From Clostridium sp. AT4 (GTDB lineage: Bacteria; Bacillota; Clostridia; Lachnospirales; Lachnospiraceae): a stretch of DNA of 64,000 nt. The translations under genes were made by a program, and so were the position numbers. The first letter of the stretch is position 1. Each line of letters opens with the position of its first letter. The notes under the pieces were generated by a model. That model had not been told where the DNA came from and did no database searches. It worked only from the letters and a program-made list of their open reading frames with translations. The stretch is taken from assembly GCF_001517625.2 (NCBI RefSeq), contig NZ_LN999825.1, positions 62,001 through 126,000 of the forward strand, given 5' to 3'. Shown here piece after piece: positions 1-11,011 of this stretch.

Positions 1-1
1 C

Positions 2-640
2 AAGCTGGTCTACTACACCCCTACCTTTGACGATAAGGTACGCACCTTCTGCAGCAACCCTTCCGGTGAAGTAGCAACCGAATACTATGAAAACGGCCTT
101 GCAGTAGTAAACGGCCATGCATATAAATCACAGGAATATAAGACAAACAATACCAATTTTGCCCTTCTGGTAAGCAAAAACTTCACCCGCCCCTTTAACG
201 AGCCCATCGAGTACGGTAAACACATTGCCCAGCTCTCCAATATGCTCTGCGGAGGCAGGATCATGGTCCAGACCTTCGGCGACTTCCAGAGAGGCCGCCG
301 CACCACAGAGGAGCGCCTCTGCCGCAACAACCTGACCCCAACCTTAAAGGATGCGGTTCCCGGCGATCTGTCCCTTGTATTCCCCTACCGCATTATGACG
401 GATATCAAGGAAATGATCCTGGCCCTGGACAAGGTCACTCCCGGTATTGCCAGCGATGAAACCCTGCTCTATGGCGTAGAAGTTAAATTCTACTCCAACA
501 AGGTAGTGGTTGATAAAGACTTTGAAACCAGCGTACATGGACTGAGAGCCATCGGTGATGGCGCTTCTGTTACCAGAGGCCTGCAGCAGGCTTCTGCAAA
601 CGGTATCAGCGTGGCGAGAAGTATTTTGAAGAGGATGTAA
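2..640 (+). CDS. FAD-dependent dehydrogenase, C-terminal part (gene starts before the window)
   Basis: The reading frame is open from base 2 to the TAA at 638-640, so the window holds about the last 212 residues of a longer protein. The end of the frame has the pattern of large clostridial NAD(P)/FAD-dependent oxidoreductases: a segment rich in Asn/Gly followed by a C-terminal FAD motif, LRAIGDGASVTRGLQQA, where the GDGA stretch is expected to contact the flavin ribityl or pyrophosphate. A ferredoxin-like or BaiN-like role cannot be decided from this part. The gene converges on the beta-glucosidase gene at 698-2143 and the two share a terminator hairpin. Family assignment is fairly safe; substrate is unknown. 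Confidence 0.8.
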   Translation, partial: KLVYYTPTFDDKVRTFCSNPSGEVATEYYENGLAVVNGHAYKSQEYKTNNTNFALLVSKNFTRPFNEPIEYGKHIAQLSNMLCGGRIMVQTFGDFQRGRRTTEERLCRNNLTPTLKDAVPGDLSLVFPYRIMTDIKEMILALDKVTPGIASDETLLYGVEVKFYSNKVVVDKDFETSVHGLRAIGDGASVTRGLQQASANGISVARSILKRM

Positions 641-643
641 AAA

Positions 644-691
644 CCGCCCAGCCGGAATCGACTTTTCCGATTCCGGCTGGACGGCCTTTTT
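644..691. terminator. bidirectional Rho-independent terminator
   Basis: A perfect 13-bp stem (648-660 with 668-680) encloses a 7-base loop and is followed by a T run at 687-691 on the plus strand. The A run at 641-643 gives a short T run for the opposite strand. It lies between two convergent genes and can serve both. Confidence 0.88.
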
Positions 692-697
692 ATATCT

Positions 698-2504
<1,807 letters not shown>

Positions 2505-2579
2505 TTTTATTTCTCTCCTTTCTGAAAAGCAGCGCCCCCAAAACCAGGGAACGCCGCCATATGTTTTAAGTGCTCTGCA

Positions 2580-3818
2580 TCAGCATGCAGCCTGTGTTTC
2601 TTCCTCTACGCACTGTCTCTCATATACTTTGTAGAATGGATACCAGGTCAGCAGATACAGGATAAACAGTACGATATACACCGGAACGGCTCTCCAGTCT
2701 CCCGTAATCATCACACTGGAAAACGGAGCCGGGATCTGTCCTACCTGCACCATCTTGGAAGGAATATTTAACAGGCCATAGTGCATGGTCAGCCATACAA
2801 CTGTAGGACCAACGATACTATTGATCAGGATCGGAAGCATTAACAGAGGGTTAAATACAACCGGTGCGCCGAACATTAACGGTTCGTTGATATTGAACAA
2901 AGAAGGTCCGATACAGATCTTACCCATGGTTTTAAGCTTCTTGCTCTTGGAACCCAGCATCAGCACGTTTAAAGGAAGTGTGCCGCCGCGGCCGCCCATG
3001 GTGATCAAAGCAGCTGTAAATACGGCCTCGCTGGTAGCGATATTCATAGGAACGCCGCCGTTTGCCACAGCCTCGATATTCTCTGCGATCGCCACCATAA
3101 AGATAGGAGTGGTAACTGCATTGAATACCCAGCTGGAAATACCCATTGAGTAGAAAATAACCGGTACAAAGCAGATCAGGATAAAGCCGGGAAGTGTCTG
3201 AGCGCCCTTCTGAAGAGGCATAAAGAAGCTTACCAGAATATTGTAAAGATCCAGCTTTAATACGTTTGCAAAGATCATCGCCAGTCCCAGAGTAATGGTA
3301 ATGGGAATGATATTGTTGATCCAGTCGCTTACAAAATCCGGAAGCGTATCATTGTTTTCCAGTACATGAAGGTTTGCATAGATGTGGAATACAATGGCAA
3401 CGAAAAGACCTACTACGATACCCATCATGATACCGGCAGCGCCGATACGGCCGTTATCAATCTGGAAGATTCCGTCTACTACCTGAGGACGGCAAAGCAG
3501 CAGGTACGCTGCAATGGAGATCAGCGATGCATTGATCTGATACTGTCCATGTCCCAGCTTGATCATGGCCTCATGGGTAACAAAGAAAGCTACGAAGATT
3601 GCCAGCAGTCCAAAGGAGAAATTCGCAATGGGACTTAAATCAGGAAGCGCCGGGATATAGGAACGGAATACGTTGTAGAAGAAGATCAGGGAACCGGTCA
3701 AAATGATCGGAAGAACCTTCTTCATGGTACTTGCCACGGTATCGATCCATGGATTTGCAAAAACCTGCCGGGCCTTAGGAGCAAATACGTCCGAAAGCCA
3801 TGTCATTAAACCATTCAT
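2580..3818 (-). CDS. PTS cellobiose/beta-glucoside-type EIIC permease
   Basis: Integral membrane channel of the Lac-family PTS. The 412 residues contain roughly ten hydrophobic segments and the family stretch around FNINEPLMFGAPVVFNP, where the NEP glutamate region helps bind sugar. The protein is slightly shorter than typical CelB (about 430-450). It begins 7 bases after the IIB stop codon, so the two are co-translated or nearly so. Together with the IIA, IIB and 6-phospho-beta-glucosidase genes it gives a complete uptake and cleavage route for a beta-glucoside. Confidence 0.92.
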   Translation of the reverse strand: MNGLMTWLSDVFAPKARQVFANPWIDTVASTMKKVLPIILTGSLIFFYNVFRSYIPALPDLSPIANFSFGLLAIFVAFFVTHEAMIKLGHGQYQINASLISIAAYLLLCRPQVVDGIFQIDNGRIGAAGIMMGIVVGLFVAIVFHIYANLHVLENNDTLPDFVSDWINNIIPITITLGLAMIFANVLKLDLYNILVSFFMPLQKGAQTLPGFILICFVPVIFYSMGISSWVFNAVTTPIFMVAIAENIEAVANGGVPMNIATSEAVFTAALITMGGRGGTLPLNVLMLGSKSKKLKTMGKICIGPSLFNINEPLMFGAPVVFNPLLMLPILINSIVGPTVVWLTMHYGLLNIPSKMVQVGQIPAPFSSVMITGDWRAVPVYIVLFILYLLTWYPFYKVYERQCVEEETQAAC

Positions 3819-3824
3819 CTGTAC

Positions 3825-4148
3825 TTATCCATCCTTTCTTGCAGCTACCTTCTCTGCCAGCTCAACCAGTGCGGCTCCGTCCAGAGAAGAATAAATCTCT
3901 GCCGGGATCAGCTCTACCTGGATTCCATGGGGTGCGCACTCCTCTGTCAGCTTCGGAACAGCGCTTGCATAGTGGGGACCAACTAACAGTACATCCATCT
4001 TGTCCATGTACTCGCTTACCACACTCTCACTTCTGGCTTCCACAGTCATGTCCAGCTTTTTCTTCTTTGCTGCCTGTCTTGCCTTCTGTGCCAGGAATCC
4101 GCTGGAGAATCCAGCTCCGCAGCATAATAACACTCTGATCGTACCCAT
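3825..4148 (-). CDS. PTS lactose/cellobiose-type EIIB
   Basis: Cytoplasmic phosphocarrier that receives phosphate from EIIA on a cysteine and transfers it to the sugar during transport. MGTIRVLLCCGAGFSSGF contains the P-loop; one of the two adjacent cysteines is the phosphorylation site. Length (107) is normal for CelA/ChbB. TAAGGAGG stands just upstream of the ATG at 4148. It follows the PRD regulator by 39 bases and is the first transport gene of the operon. Confidence 0.93.
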   Translation of the reverse strand: MGTIRVLLCCGAGFSSGFLAQKARQAAKKKKLDMTVEARSESVVSEYMDKMDVLLVGPHYASAVPKLTEECAPHGIQVELIPAEIYSSLDGAALVELAEKVAARKDG

Positions 4149-4187
4149 AATTGTTACCTCCTTAGTTTGGTTAATGTGTTTTATATA

Positions 4188-6101
4188 CTACCGGTTCTGA
4201 AGCTCATCTCTCTCCGCCCAGTCAATAATATCCATCAGGGTATCATAACTCCGGGTTTCCAGAAGATGGTTCATACAGCCCTCGTCCATCATAAAACTGG
4301 GGGCAATCCGGTAAAATTCCTCCAGGTTTTCCTTATTAACCGAAACGGATAAAAGAAATACCACCTGTACCTCATAAATATGCCAGAGCACCGGCTTTTC
4401 CAAAAGCGCCACGCAGACAAAAGTATCCTTCGTCACTGGCTGATAGGGATGAGGAATTGCAATCTGAGGACAGAAGTCTGTCTGCATCAGATTTTCTCTC
4501 TTTCGTACGGAATCCTCAAAATCCGGCGGAAGTTCCCGCACTCTGCGGATGCGCCCGCACAGCTCATGGAGGATCTCCTCTCTGCTGTTTCCCTTTATAT
4601 TGGTAAAAAAGAGCGACCGGTCAAAATACGATCGGATTCCGCCTTTCCTGCTGCTTTTCAGCAGCCGTTCCACCTCTCCCGCATTGTGCCTGTCAAAAAA
4701 ATACTGTACTTGACATACCGGAACCGGAATGGCTGTTTTTACGGGAACCGTAGAAAATACATAATCTATATTAGAAAAATCCCAGGATGCCAGAGATCCG
4801 ATATCACAGGCTTCTACCCGGTCCAGATAATCTCCGAACATTTCCCGAAACCGATATTCAAAAAGCTTAGCACTACCGGAACCGGAGGCGCACACAAGAA
4901 GGATATTCCTCTTGTACCTCTGTCTGTCCTGCCGTTTTAACGAAAGGGCAAAACACAGGGCCAGGTATCCAATCTCTGCCTCAGGGACTATGGTGTGGAA
5001 ATACTCCGACAAAACCGTAGACGCATGGGCCGCCACTGCATAGGGAAAGCTGTATACCTCTTTAATCTCCTTTAAAATGGGGTTGTCCATTTTCAGCCGG
5101 TACTGCAGGCGGATCCGCAGCGATACCATGTGAAGTCTCAGGGATGTATTTAAATCAAAATCCGATGCCAGATCCAGATTATATGTCTGCTTGACGCTTT
5201 CAAGCATCCGGTTCACCAGCTGATTGATCTCCATATCAATAAAAACGCTGCTTCTGTCTCCGGCCAAAATTTTTTTCTTTCCCAGAAGCTGGATCGCCAT
5301 GTATTTAATCTCAGGAACCGGAAGACAGATTCCAAAAGCCTCTTTCAGTCCTTCCGCACAAAGCCTTGCGGCACGGATATCGCCTTCATGAAGCAGGTCG
5401 CTGTGCTTCATCTCCTCCAACGGAATCACACAGCCCCGTCCCCAGCGGTACAGAGCGATCTGCACCTGCAGGACAATATTAGGGATATCCATTTCATAGA
5501 TGGTTTCCCCACATTGTTTTACACTGCTTAGAATCTCATTGCGGATCTGTTCCCCATCCCAAAATGTATGATAAATTTCCTTAAACCACTGATCGCTGAA
5601 CTCATAAAATGCCGCGCTCATACAAAGCCGTATGGAGAATTCATCCCCCTGGATCTTAAGACCGTAATAGGGTTTTCTTTCAAGAGCCAGATGATGCTTA
5701 TTTAAATACTGCTCGACTCCTTTTAGATCAAGGGACAACGTTTTTCTGGATATATAGAGCCGTTCGCAGAGCTCCTCCGCCTTCACTCCGGAAGCATCGG
5801 CAAATAATCGGGCCAGAATAAATTCTATCCTCTCTTTTCCGGTCTCCGGAAGCAGGGCTGAGGTTCTTCCCTTTATAAACTCCTGATAGCGCTCCGGTTC
5901 CTTTACGCAAAGCCTGAGTCCAAGACCTCTGCGGCGCTCTATGGCAGCTCCGTTCCGGCAAAGAAGTTCATCCAGCTGACTGACCAGCGTCCGGGCCGTT
6001 CTCTCGCTGACTTCCAGCTGGTCGGCCACGGTTTCCATATTTATATATAAATCTTCTGAAAGCACTGACAAAAGCCGGTTCAGGCGTCCATCCATCTGCA
6101 T
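4188..6101 (-). CDS. BglG/LicR-family PRD transcriptional activator with EIIB-like and EIIA domains
   Basis: A 637-residue PTS-controlled regulator, expected to activate the downstream PTS/GH1 genes when the sugar is present. Order of domains: N-terminal HTH (about 1-160, with two winged-helix units), PRD1 and PRD2 (about 180-390), a GatB-like EIIB segment with LLVCASGSGSAKLF (Cys site), and a C-terminal EIIA of the mannitol/fructose type with IAIPHPYQP (His site). The start is set at MQMDGRL because GGGAGG lies 8 bases upstream; an in-frame ATG 30 bases earlier lacks a good site. It is the first gene of a five-gene minus-strand operon, so it may control its own synthesis. Confidence 0.92.
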   Translation of the reverse strand: MQMDGRLNRLLSVLSEDLYINMETVADQLEVSERTARTLVSQLDELLCRNGAAIERRRGLGLRLCVKEPERYQEFIKGRTSALLPETGKERIEFILARLFADASGVKAEELCERLYISRKTLSLDLKGVEQYLNKHHLALERKPYYGLKIQGDEFSIRLCMSAAFYEFSDQWFKEIYHTFWDGEQIRNEILSSVKQCGETIYEMDIPNIVLQVQIALYRWGRGCVIPLEEMKHSDLLHEGDIRAARLCAEGLKEAFGICLPVPEIKYMAIQLLGKKKILAGDRSSVFIDMEINQLVNRMLESVKQTYNLDLASDFDLNTSLRLHMVSLRIRLQYRLKMDNPILKEIKEVYSFPYAVAAHASTVLSEYFHTIVPEAEIGYLALCFALSLKRQDRQRYKRNILLVCASGSGSAKLFEYRFREMFGDYLDRVEACDIGSLASWDFSNIDYVFSTVPVKTAIPVPVCQVQYFFDRHNAGEVERLLKSSRKGGIRSYFDRSLFFTNIKGNSREEILHELCGRIRRVRELPPDFEDSVRKRENLMQTDFCPQIAIPHPYQPVTKDTFVCVALLEKPVLWHIYEVQVVFLLSVSVNKENLEEFYRIAPSFMMDEGCMNHLLETRSYDTLMDIIDWAERDELQNR

Positions 6102-6168
6102 CCGGTATTCCTCCCTTCTGCCTCCGTACATTCCTGATTTTTATACTCACTGTCTGTTTGTTATGCGT

Positions 6169-6197
6169 AGTATACCCCAAAATCATTTCCAGTTCCA
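6169..6197 (-). promoter_or_regulatory. possible promoter of the beta-glucoside PTS operon
   Basis: On the minus strand TATACT (6169-6174) lies 17 bases from a weak -35, TGGAAC. It is upstream of the PRD regulator by about 70 bases. The weak -35 fits an activator-dependent promoter but is not proof. Confidence 0.4.
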
Positions 6198-6264
6198 TCC
6201 GGCTTTCTTCCAGCAGTACTCGGCAAAAAGTACACTAAAATCCCGCTTTTAATCATGGCTGGCG

Positions 6265-6284
6265 ACGTGCGCCGCCAGGCGCAC
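6265..6284 (-). repeat. isolated 5'-end remnant of a group II intron behind the spoVG terminator
   Basis: Twenty bases beginning GTGCGCCTGGCG on the minus strand match the first 20 bases of the group II intron at 28901-28920 except for one base. The ten bases before it also match apart from one. The copy stops abruptly after this short segment. It directly follows the T run of a terminator, as the intron at 28920 does. Confidence 0.55.
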
Positions 6285-6290
6285 CACACA

Positions 6291-6330
6291 AAAAAACCGG
6301 GCAGAAAGAATTCAATCCTTCTGTCCGGTT
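6291..6330 (-). terminator. terminator of the glgC-glgD-spoVG unit
   Basis: On the minus strand a long stem (6316-6330 with 6295-6309) is followed by six Ts at 6291-6296. It lies 16 bases beyond the spoVG stop codon. Confidence 0.88.
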
Positions 6331-6345
6331 CTTAATATTATCCGG

Positions 6346-6627
6346 TTATTCAGCCTCTGCTCCCCCATTCTCCAGCAGCGTCATCTCATATTTCTCCAGA
6401 ATGGTATTCTGGATCATTTCTCTGGTGCCGGAATTGATGGGATGAGCGATATCGCGGTACTCGCCGTCTGCAGAACGGCGGCTGGGCATCGCGATAAACA
6501 GCCCTTTTTCTCCCTCGATCACCTTAATATCATGGATCACAAATTCATTATCCATGGTAATAGATACGATCGCTTTCATTTTACCTTCTTTTTCTACCCG
6601 TCTGACTCTTACATCCGTAACCTGCAT
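6346..6627 (-). CDS. spoVG: SpoVG, RNA-binding sporulation and septation regulator
   Basis: Small conserved cytoplasmic protein that in Bacillus affects septum formation and in other Firmicutes binds nucleic acid. The 93 residues match the family throughout: [11 protein letters not shown] at the start, [16 protein letters not shown], then FIAMPSRR and [19 protein letters not shown] precedes the ATG. It follows glgD by 77 bases, with a small hairpin (6667-6692) in the gap lacking a T run, so it may be read with glgCD or from its own promoter. Confidence 0.96.
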   Translation of the reverse strand: MQVTDVRVRRVEKEGKMKAIVSITMDNEFVIHDIKVIEGEKGLFIAMPSRRSADGEYRDIAHPINSGTREMIQNTILEKYEMTLLENGGAEAE

Positions 6628-6704
6628 GCTAATCCCCTTCCGTCCTCTCCGTCAGCCCCCTTGCTGCATCTTCCACGCACAGCAGGAAGATGACTGCGCG
6701 TAAA

Positions 6705-7826
6705 TTATAATGTATATCTCTCGTTCTTCTCTACCACGATCTTGATATTATCCGGCGTTCCGATATGTGTGGTGTTGGCCCGGATGGTATCACGGCTTTC
6801 AACGATGCAGTTTTCAATCACCGTGTTATCTCCGATATATACATCATTTAAAATGATGGAGTTTTTGATCACACAGTTATTTCCGATATAAGCCTTTTTA
6901 AACAGGATCGAATTTTCTACCGTGCCGTTTAAGATACAGCCGCTGGAAACAAGGCTGTTTCTCACCACAGCGCCCGGGTTGTACTTTGCCGGAGGAAGAT
7001 CGTCAATCTTGGTATAGACATCCGGATACTCTCTGAAGAAGTAATTTCTCACTTCCGGCTTCAGGAAATCCATGTTTGTCTTATAGTAGGAATCTACGGT
7101 AGCAATGTTGCTCCAATAGCTGTCCATCTTGTATGCATAGATGCGCTTTAAGTTCTTATAGCGTACCAGAATATCATTTACCAGATCATAGCGATCCTCT
7201 GCTGCACAGCGCTCCAGAAGCTCGATCAGCTGTCTTCTGCGGATTACATAGATACCGCAGGAAATCGTAGTGGCGTCTGAAGCCATGGGCTTTTCCTCAA
7301 AGTCCACGATCCGTCCGTCTGCAGCCAGCTTCACGCAGCCGAAACGGGTGACGTCCATACCTTCTTCCATATCCTTGCATACAACGGTGATATCTGCCTT
7401 TTTCTCGATATGGTATTCCAGAACCTTGTTATAGTCCAGCTTGTACACGCCGTCGCCGGAGGCGATCACTACATAGGGCTCATGGCTGTTCTTTAAGAAT
7501 GTAAGGTTCTGATACAGGGCATCTGCGGTTCCGCGGTACCAGTCGCCGTTCTCCGGAGTAATGGATGGAGTAAACAGAAACAGTCCGCCCTGCTTACGTC
7601 CGAAATCCCACCACTTGGACGAGCTTAAATGAAGATTTAAGGATCTGGAATTGTACTGTGTAAATACAGCCACATTCTGGATATGGGAATTGGTCATATT
7701 GCTCAATGCAAAGTCAATGCTGCGGTAGCTTCCTGCAACCGGCATAGCGGCTACGGCTCTCTTGTTGGACAATTCCCGCATTCTCTTGCTGTTTCCACCT
7801 GCTAAAACAATACCGATTGCTCTCAT
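6705..7826 (-). CDS. glgD: glucose-1-phosphate adenylyltransferase subunit GlgD
   Basis: Second subunit of the ADP-glucose pyrophosphorylase of Firmicutes, which makes ADP-glucose for glycogen. The nucleotidyltransferase fold is present ([12 protein letters not shown] near the N-terminus, [10 protein letters not shown] in the middle) and the C-terminus is a left-handed beta-helix of hexapeptides ([20 protein letters not shown]). GlgD subunits are known to lack full catalytic function and to form a heterotetramer with GlgC. Its ATG overlaps the glgC stop codon (ATGA), which implies translational coupling and balanced amounts. Length 373, usual for GlgD. Confidence 0.95.
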   Translation of the reverse strand: MRAIGIVLAGGNSKRMRELSNKRAVAAMPVAGSYRSIDFALSNMTNSHIQNVAVFTQYNSRSLNLHLSSSKWWDFGRKQGGLFLFTPSITPENGDWYRGTADALYQNLTFLKNSHEPYVVIASGDGVYKLDYNKVLEYHIEKKADITVVCKDMEEGMDVTRFGCVKLAADGRIVDFEEKPMASDATTISCGIYVIRRRQLIELLERCAAEDRYDLVNDILVRYKNLKRIYAYKMDSYWSNIATVDSYYKTNMDFLKPEVRNYFFREYPDVYTKIDDLPPAKYNPGAVVRNSLVSSGCILNGTVENSILFKKAYIGNNCVIKNSIILNDVYIGDNTVIENCIVESRDTIRANTTHIGTPDNIKIVVEKNERYTL

Positions 7827-9097
7827 TTCACGCCACCTGCCTTTATAATGTAATTTCCGCCTGCCAGTATACCGTCAGGATAGTCGTCGATTGCCGTCTC
7901 GCCCGCAATGGCTGTATTTCTTCCAATCTTCACGCCGTCAGGAATCACTGAATTCTCTCCGATGGTAGCCAGTTCAAACTGATATACCTTAGGATCATAG
8001 GTGCTGGGTGCATAATCTCCAAAGCCTACCTCGGCATTTGCCCCGATCGTTACATTTTCAGCGATAATGGCCTTGTCCACCACTGTGCAGGCTCCGATAT
8101 GAGTGCCCTGCATCACGATGGAATCCCGAACTACGGCTCCTTTCTCAATGGTTACTCCCGAACCTATAACAGAATTGATCACCTTCCCGTAAACCTCTGT
8201 TCCCTCGCCTATGATACTGCGTTCGATTTCTGCATCATCTGCTATGTACTGAGGAGGGATTACATCACTCTTGGTATAGATCTTCCAGTATTCCTCATAA
8301 AGATTAAACTCAGGAATAATGTCGATCAGCTCCATATTGGCCTCCCAGTAAGATCCCAGAGTACCTACGTCCTTCCAGTAGCCGTTGTATTCATATGCAA
8401 AAATGCGGTCTCCCTTTCCGTGACAGTACGGAATAATGTGCTTTCCGAAGTCACATCCGGGTTCGTCCTTTAAGTGGATTAAAGCGTCCCTTAATACGGG
8501 CCAGCTGAAAATATAAATACCCATAGAAGCAAGGTTGCTTCTGGGAACAGCGGGCTTTTCCTCAAACTCTGTGATCCGGTTGGCCTCGTCCGTAATCAGA
8601 ATACCAAATCGGCTGGCCTCCTCAATAGGCACAGGCATGGCAGCAATGGTGACATCCGCATTATTCGCTTTGTGATAATCCAGCATAACCTCATAATCCA
8701 TCTTATAAATGTGATCACCGGAAAGGATGAGCACGTACTCAGGATTATACGCTTCCATATATTCCAGATTCTGGTAAATCGCATTGGCTGTACCGGTATA
8801 CCAGTCGCTGCCTTTGCTCCTTTCATATGGAGGTAAGATCGTCACGCCGCCTACGTTCCTGTCCAGATCCCACGGAATACCGATTCCGATATGGGTATTT
8901 AAACGTAATGGCTGATACTGTGTCAGAACTCCCACTGTGTCAATACCGGAGTTGATACAGTTGCTCAGCGGAAAATCAATGATACGGTACTTCCCCCCAA
9001 AAGATACCGCCGGCTTGGCTACTTTCTTTGTCAGAACGCCAAGGCGGCTTCCCTGTCCGCCAGCTAAAAGCATGGCAATCATTTCTTTCTTAATCAC
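7823..9097 (-). CDS. glgC: glucose-1-phosphate adenylyltransferase, catalytic subunit GlgC
   Basis: Catalyses ATP + glucose-1-P to ADP-glucose + PPi, the committed step of glycogen synthesis. [16 protein letters not shown] is the nucleotide-binding loop, [18 protein letters not shown] the next conserved block, GDHIYKMDY the catalytic Asp region and FEEKP the sugar-binding loop; a beta-helix follows to the end. The GTG start at 9097 was chosen because AGAGGTG lies 6 bases upstream and it gives the family length (424); the longer open frame reaching 9229 adds 44 unlike residues over the promoter. First gene of glgC-glgD-spoVG. Confidence 0.95.
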   Translation of the reverse strand: MIKKEMIAMLLAGGQGSRLGVLTKKVAKPAVSFGGKYRIIDFPLSNCINSGIDTVGVLTQYQPLRLNTHIGIGIPWDLDRNVGGVTILPPYERSKGSDWYTGTANAIYQNLEYMEAYNPEYVLILSGDHIYKMDYEVMLDYHKANNADVTIAAMPVPIEEASRFGILITDEANRITEFEEKPAVPRSNLASMGIYIFSWPVLRDALIHLKDEPGCDFGKHIIPYCHGKGDRIFAYEYNGYWKDVGTLGSYWEANMELIDIIPEFNLYEEYWKIYTKSDVIPPQYIADDAEIERSIIGEGTEVYGKVINSVIGSGVTIEKGAVVRDSIVMQGTHIGACTVVDKAIIAENVTIGANAEVGFGDYAPSTYDPKVYQFELATIGENSVIPDGVKIGRNTAIAGETAIDDYPDGILAGGNYIIKAGGVK

Positions 9098-9134
9098 GTT
9101 ATCACCTCTTGCTGTTATAATTTTTGTAAGTATA

Positions 9135-9163
9135 ATTATAACACAAATTTTAGTTTCCGTATA
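9135..9163 (-). promoter_or_regulatory. extended -10 promoter of glgC
   Basis: On the minus strand TGTTATAAT (extended -10 with TATAAT at 9135-9140) lies 37 bases before the glgC GTG. The -35 position (TATACG at 9158-9163) is poor, as is common for extended -10 promoters. Confidence 0.55.
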
Positions 9164-9378
9164 TAAATATTTAATTTTATTTTGTGTTTTTTGCGCAGTT
9201 TTCCGACATTTTTCGTTTAAAAATTCCATAGTTCTTCTAATTTATCCATATCTTGTATTATGGTACAGTTTTAAATACTATATATCCTTTATCCGGATCT
9301 AACATGCAAACCAGGGCAGTCTCTTCCTTCAGCGCCTTAAACTTGCAGAAAAATGCGGAAACTCCGGCTGGGAAGGCC

Positions 9379-9407
9379 TTGAAACATTGAGAGAAATATC
9401 ATATAAT
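9379..9407 (+). promoter_or_regulatory. sigma-A type promoter of asnS
   Basis: TTGAAA (9379-9384), 17-base spacer, TATAAT (9402-9407), about 70 bases before the asnS ATG. The remaining leader has no T-box motif and no terminator-like stem, so T-box control is not seen. The rest of the 9098-9478 gap holds only this and the glgC promoter. Confidence 0.75.
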
Positions 9408-9478
9408 CACGATATGCAGTTTTTAAGACATATTTTTTTATCGAAATCAATGGAAAAAGAAAGGAAGTTACCATTATT

Positions 9479-10870
9479 ATGGATCTGATTACAGTAAGAG
9501 AATTATACAAGCATCCGGATCAGTATATGGATCAGGAAATAACCATCGGCGGCTGGGTTCGCAGCCTGAGAGATTCCAAGTCCTTCGGCTTCATCGTCAT
9601 CAGCGATGGAACCTATTTTGAGCCTCTGCAGGCCGTTTATCACGACACGCTGGAGAACTTTCAGCAGGTATCCAGGCTGGGTGTAGGAACAGCTGTCATT
9701 GTAAAGGGTACTCTGGTGGCTACGCCTCAGGCAAAGCAGCCCTTTGAGATCCAGGCCACAGAAGTTACGGTAGAGGGAGCCTCCGCACCGGATTACCCGC
9801 TGCAGAAGAAACGCCACTCCTTTGAGTACCTGCGCACCATTTCCCATCTGCGTCCCAGAACAAACACCTTCCAGGCTGTATTCCGCGTACGTTCCCTGAT
9901 TGCCTATGCCATCCATCAGTATTTTCAGGAGCGTGATTTTGTCTATGTACACACCCCTCTGATCACAGGAAGCGACTGCGAGGGCGCAGGAGAGATGTTC
10001 CAGGTAACTACCATGGACTTAAACAATATTCCAAAGACAGAAGACGACAAGGTAGACTTCAAGCAGGATTTCTTCGGAAAGCCAACCAACCTGACCGTAA
10101 GCGGACAGTTAAACGGCGAAACCTACGCCATGGCCTTCCGCAATATCTATACCTTCGGACCTACTTTCCGTGCGGAAAATTCCAACACTACCCGCCATGC
10201 GGCTGAGTTCTGGATGGTTGAGCCTGAGATTGCTTTCGCTGATCTGGAAGACAATATGAATCTGGCTGAGGGTATGTTAAAATACATTATCCGCTTTGTA
10301 ATGGAGCACGCACCGGAGGAGATGAACTTCTTCAACCAGTTCGTGGACAAGGGCCTGTTAGACCGCTTAAACAATGTACTGAACTCCGAGTTTGGCCGCA
10401 TCACTTATACAGAGGCAGTCAAGCTATTAGAGGAGCATAATGACCAGTTCGATTATAAGGTATCCTGGGGCTGCGATCTTCAGACCGAGCATGAGCGCTT
10501 CCTGACAGAGCAGATTTTCAAGAAGCCTGTATTTGTTACAGACTATCCAAAGGAAATCAAAGCCTTCTATATGAAGATGAATCCCGACAACAAAACTGTA
10601 GCGGCTGTAGACTGTCTGGTTCCCGGTATCGGCGAGATCATCGGCGGCAGCCAGAGAGAGGACGACTACGATAAACTGGTTGCCAGAATGGAGGAGCTTG
10701 GCCTTAAGAAAGAGGATTATGGCTTCTATCTGGATCTGCGCAAATATGGTTCTGCCCGTCATGCCGGTTTTGGTCTGGGCTTTGAGCGCTGCGTGATGTA
10801 CTTGACCGGTATGTCCAACATCCGCGACGTCATTCCGTTCCCAAGAACTGTAAATAACTGCGAGCTGTAA
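9479..10870 (+). CDS. asnS: asparaginyl-tRNA synthetase
   Basis: Charges tRNA-Asn with asparagine using ATP. An N-terminal OB-fold anticodon-binding domain (about 1-110, [24 protein letters not shown]) is followed by a class II catalytic core: motif 2 [21 protein letters not shown] and motif 3 [15 protein letters not shown] near the end. The long insertion with [11 protein letters not shown] is typical of AsnRS rather than AspRS. Length 463 is normal. AGGAAG lies 11 bases upstream of ATG. Confidence 0.97.
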   Translation: MDLITVRELYKHPDQYMDQEITIGGWVRSLRDSKSFGFIVISDGTYFEPLQAVYHDTLENFQQVSRLGVGTAVIVKGTLVATPQAKQPFEIQATEVTVEGASAPDYPLQKKRHSFEYLRTISHLRPRTNTFQAVFRVRSLIAYAIHQYFQERDFVYVHTPLITGSDCEGAGEMFQVTTMDLNNIPKTEDDKVDFKQDFFGKPTNLTVSGQLNGETYAMAFRNIYTFGPTFRAENSNTTRHAAEFWMVEPEIAFADLEDNMNLAEGMLKYIIRFVMEHAPEEMNFFNQFVDKGLLDRLNNVLNSEFGRITYTEAVKLLEEHNDQFDYKVSWGCDLQTEHERFLTEQIFKKPVFVTDYPKEIKAFYMKMNPDNKTVAAVDCLVPGIGEIIGGSQREDDYDKLVARMEELGLKKEDYGFYLDLRKYGSARHAGFGLGFERCVMYLTGMSNIRDVIPFPRTVNNCEL

Positions 10871-10930
10871 TTTTATCCATGATCTGCAGTCCGGACTGCG
10901 TTTCGGCTGCAGGCAGCATCTATATCAAAC

Positions 10931-10964
10931 CAGGGCCTGTTGCGATAACAGGCCCTGATGTTTA
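10931..10964 (+). terminator. probable terminator after asnS
   Basis: An 11-bp perfect stem (10931-10941 with 10947-10957) and 5-base loop are followed by a short, weak T tract. It lies 60 bases past the asnS stop. Confidence 0.6.
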
Positions 10965-11011
10965 TGGAAGCGTTGGAAGCATCCTCTGCTTCCGGACGAG
11001 GGGGAGGTATT

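Noticed and set aside
9098-9229. Upstream extension of glgC by 44 codons
   Set aside because: The extra residues match no GlgC and lie over the -10 element; the GTG at 9097 has a good ribosome site.
9300-9478. T-box leader before asnS
   Set aside because: No AGGGTGGNACCGCG box, specifier stem or terminator pair; a plain promoter explains the gap.
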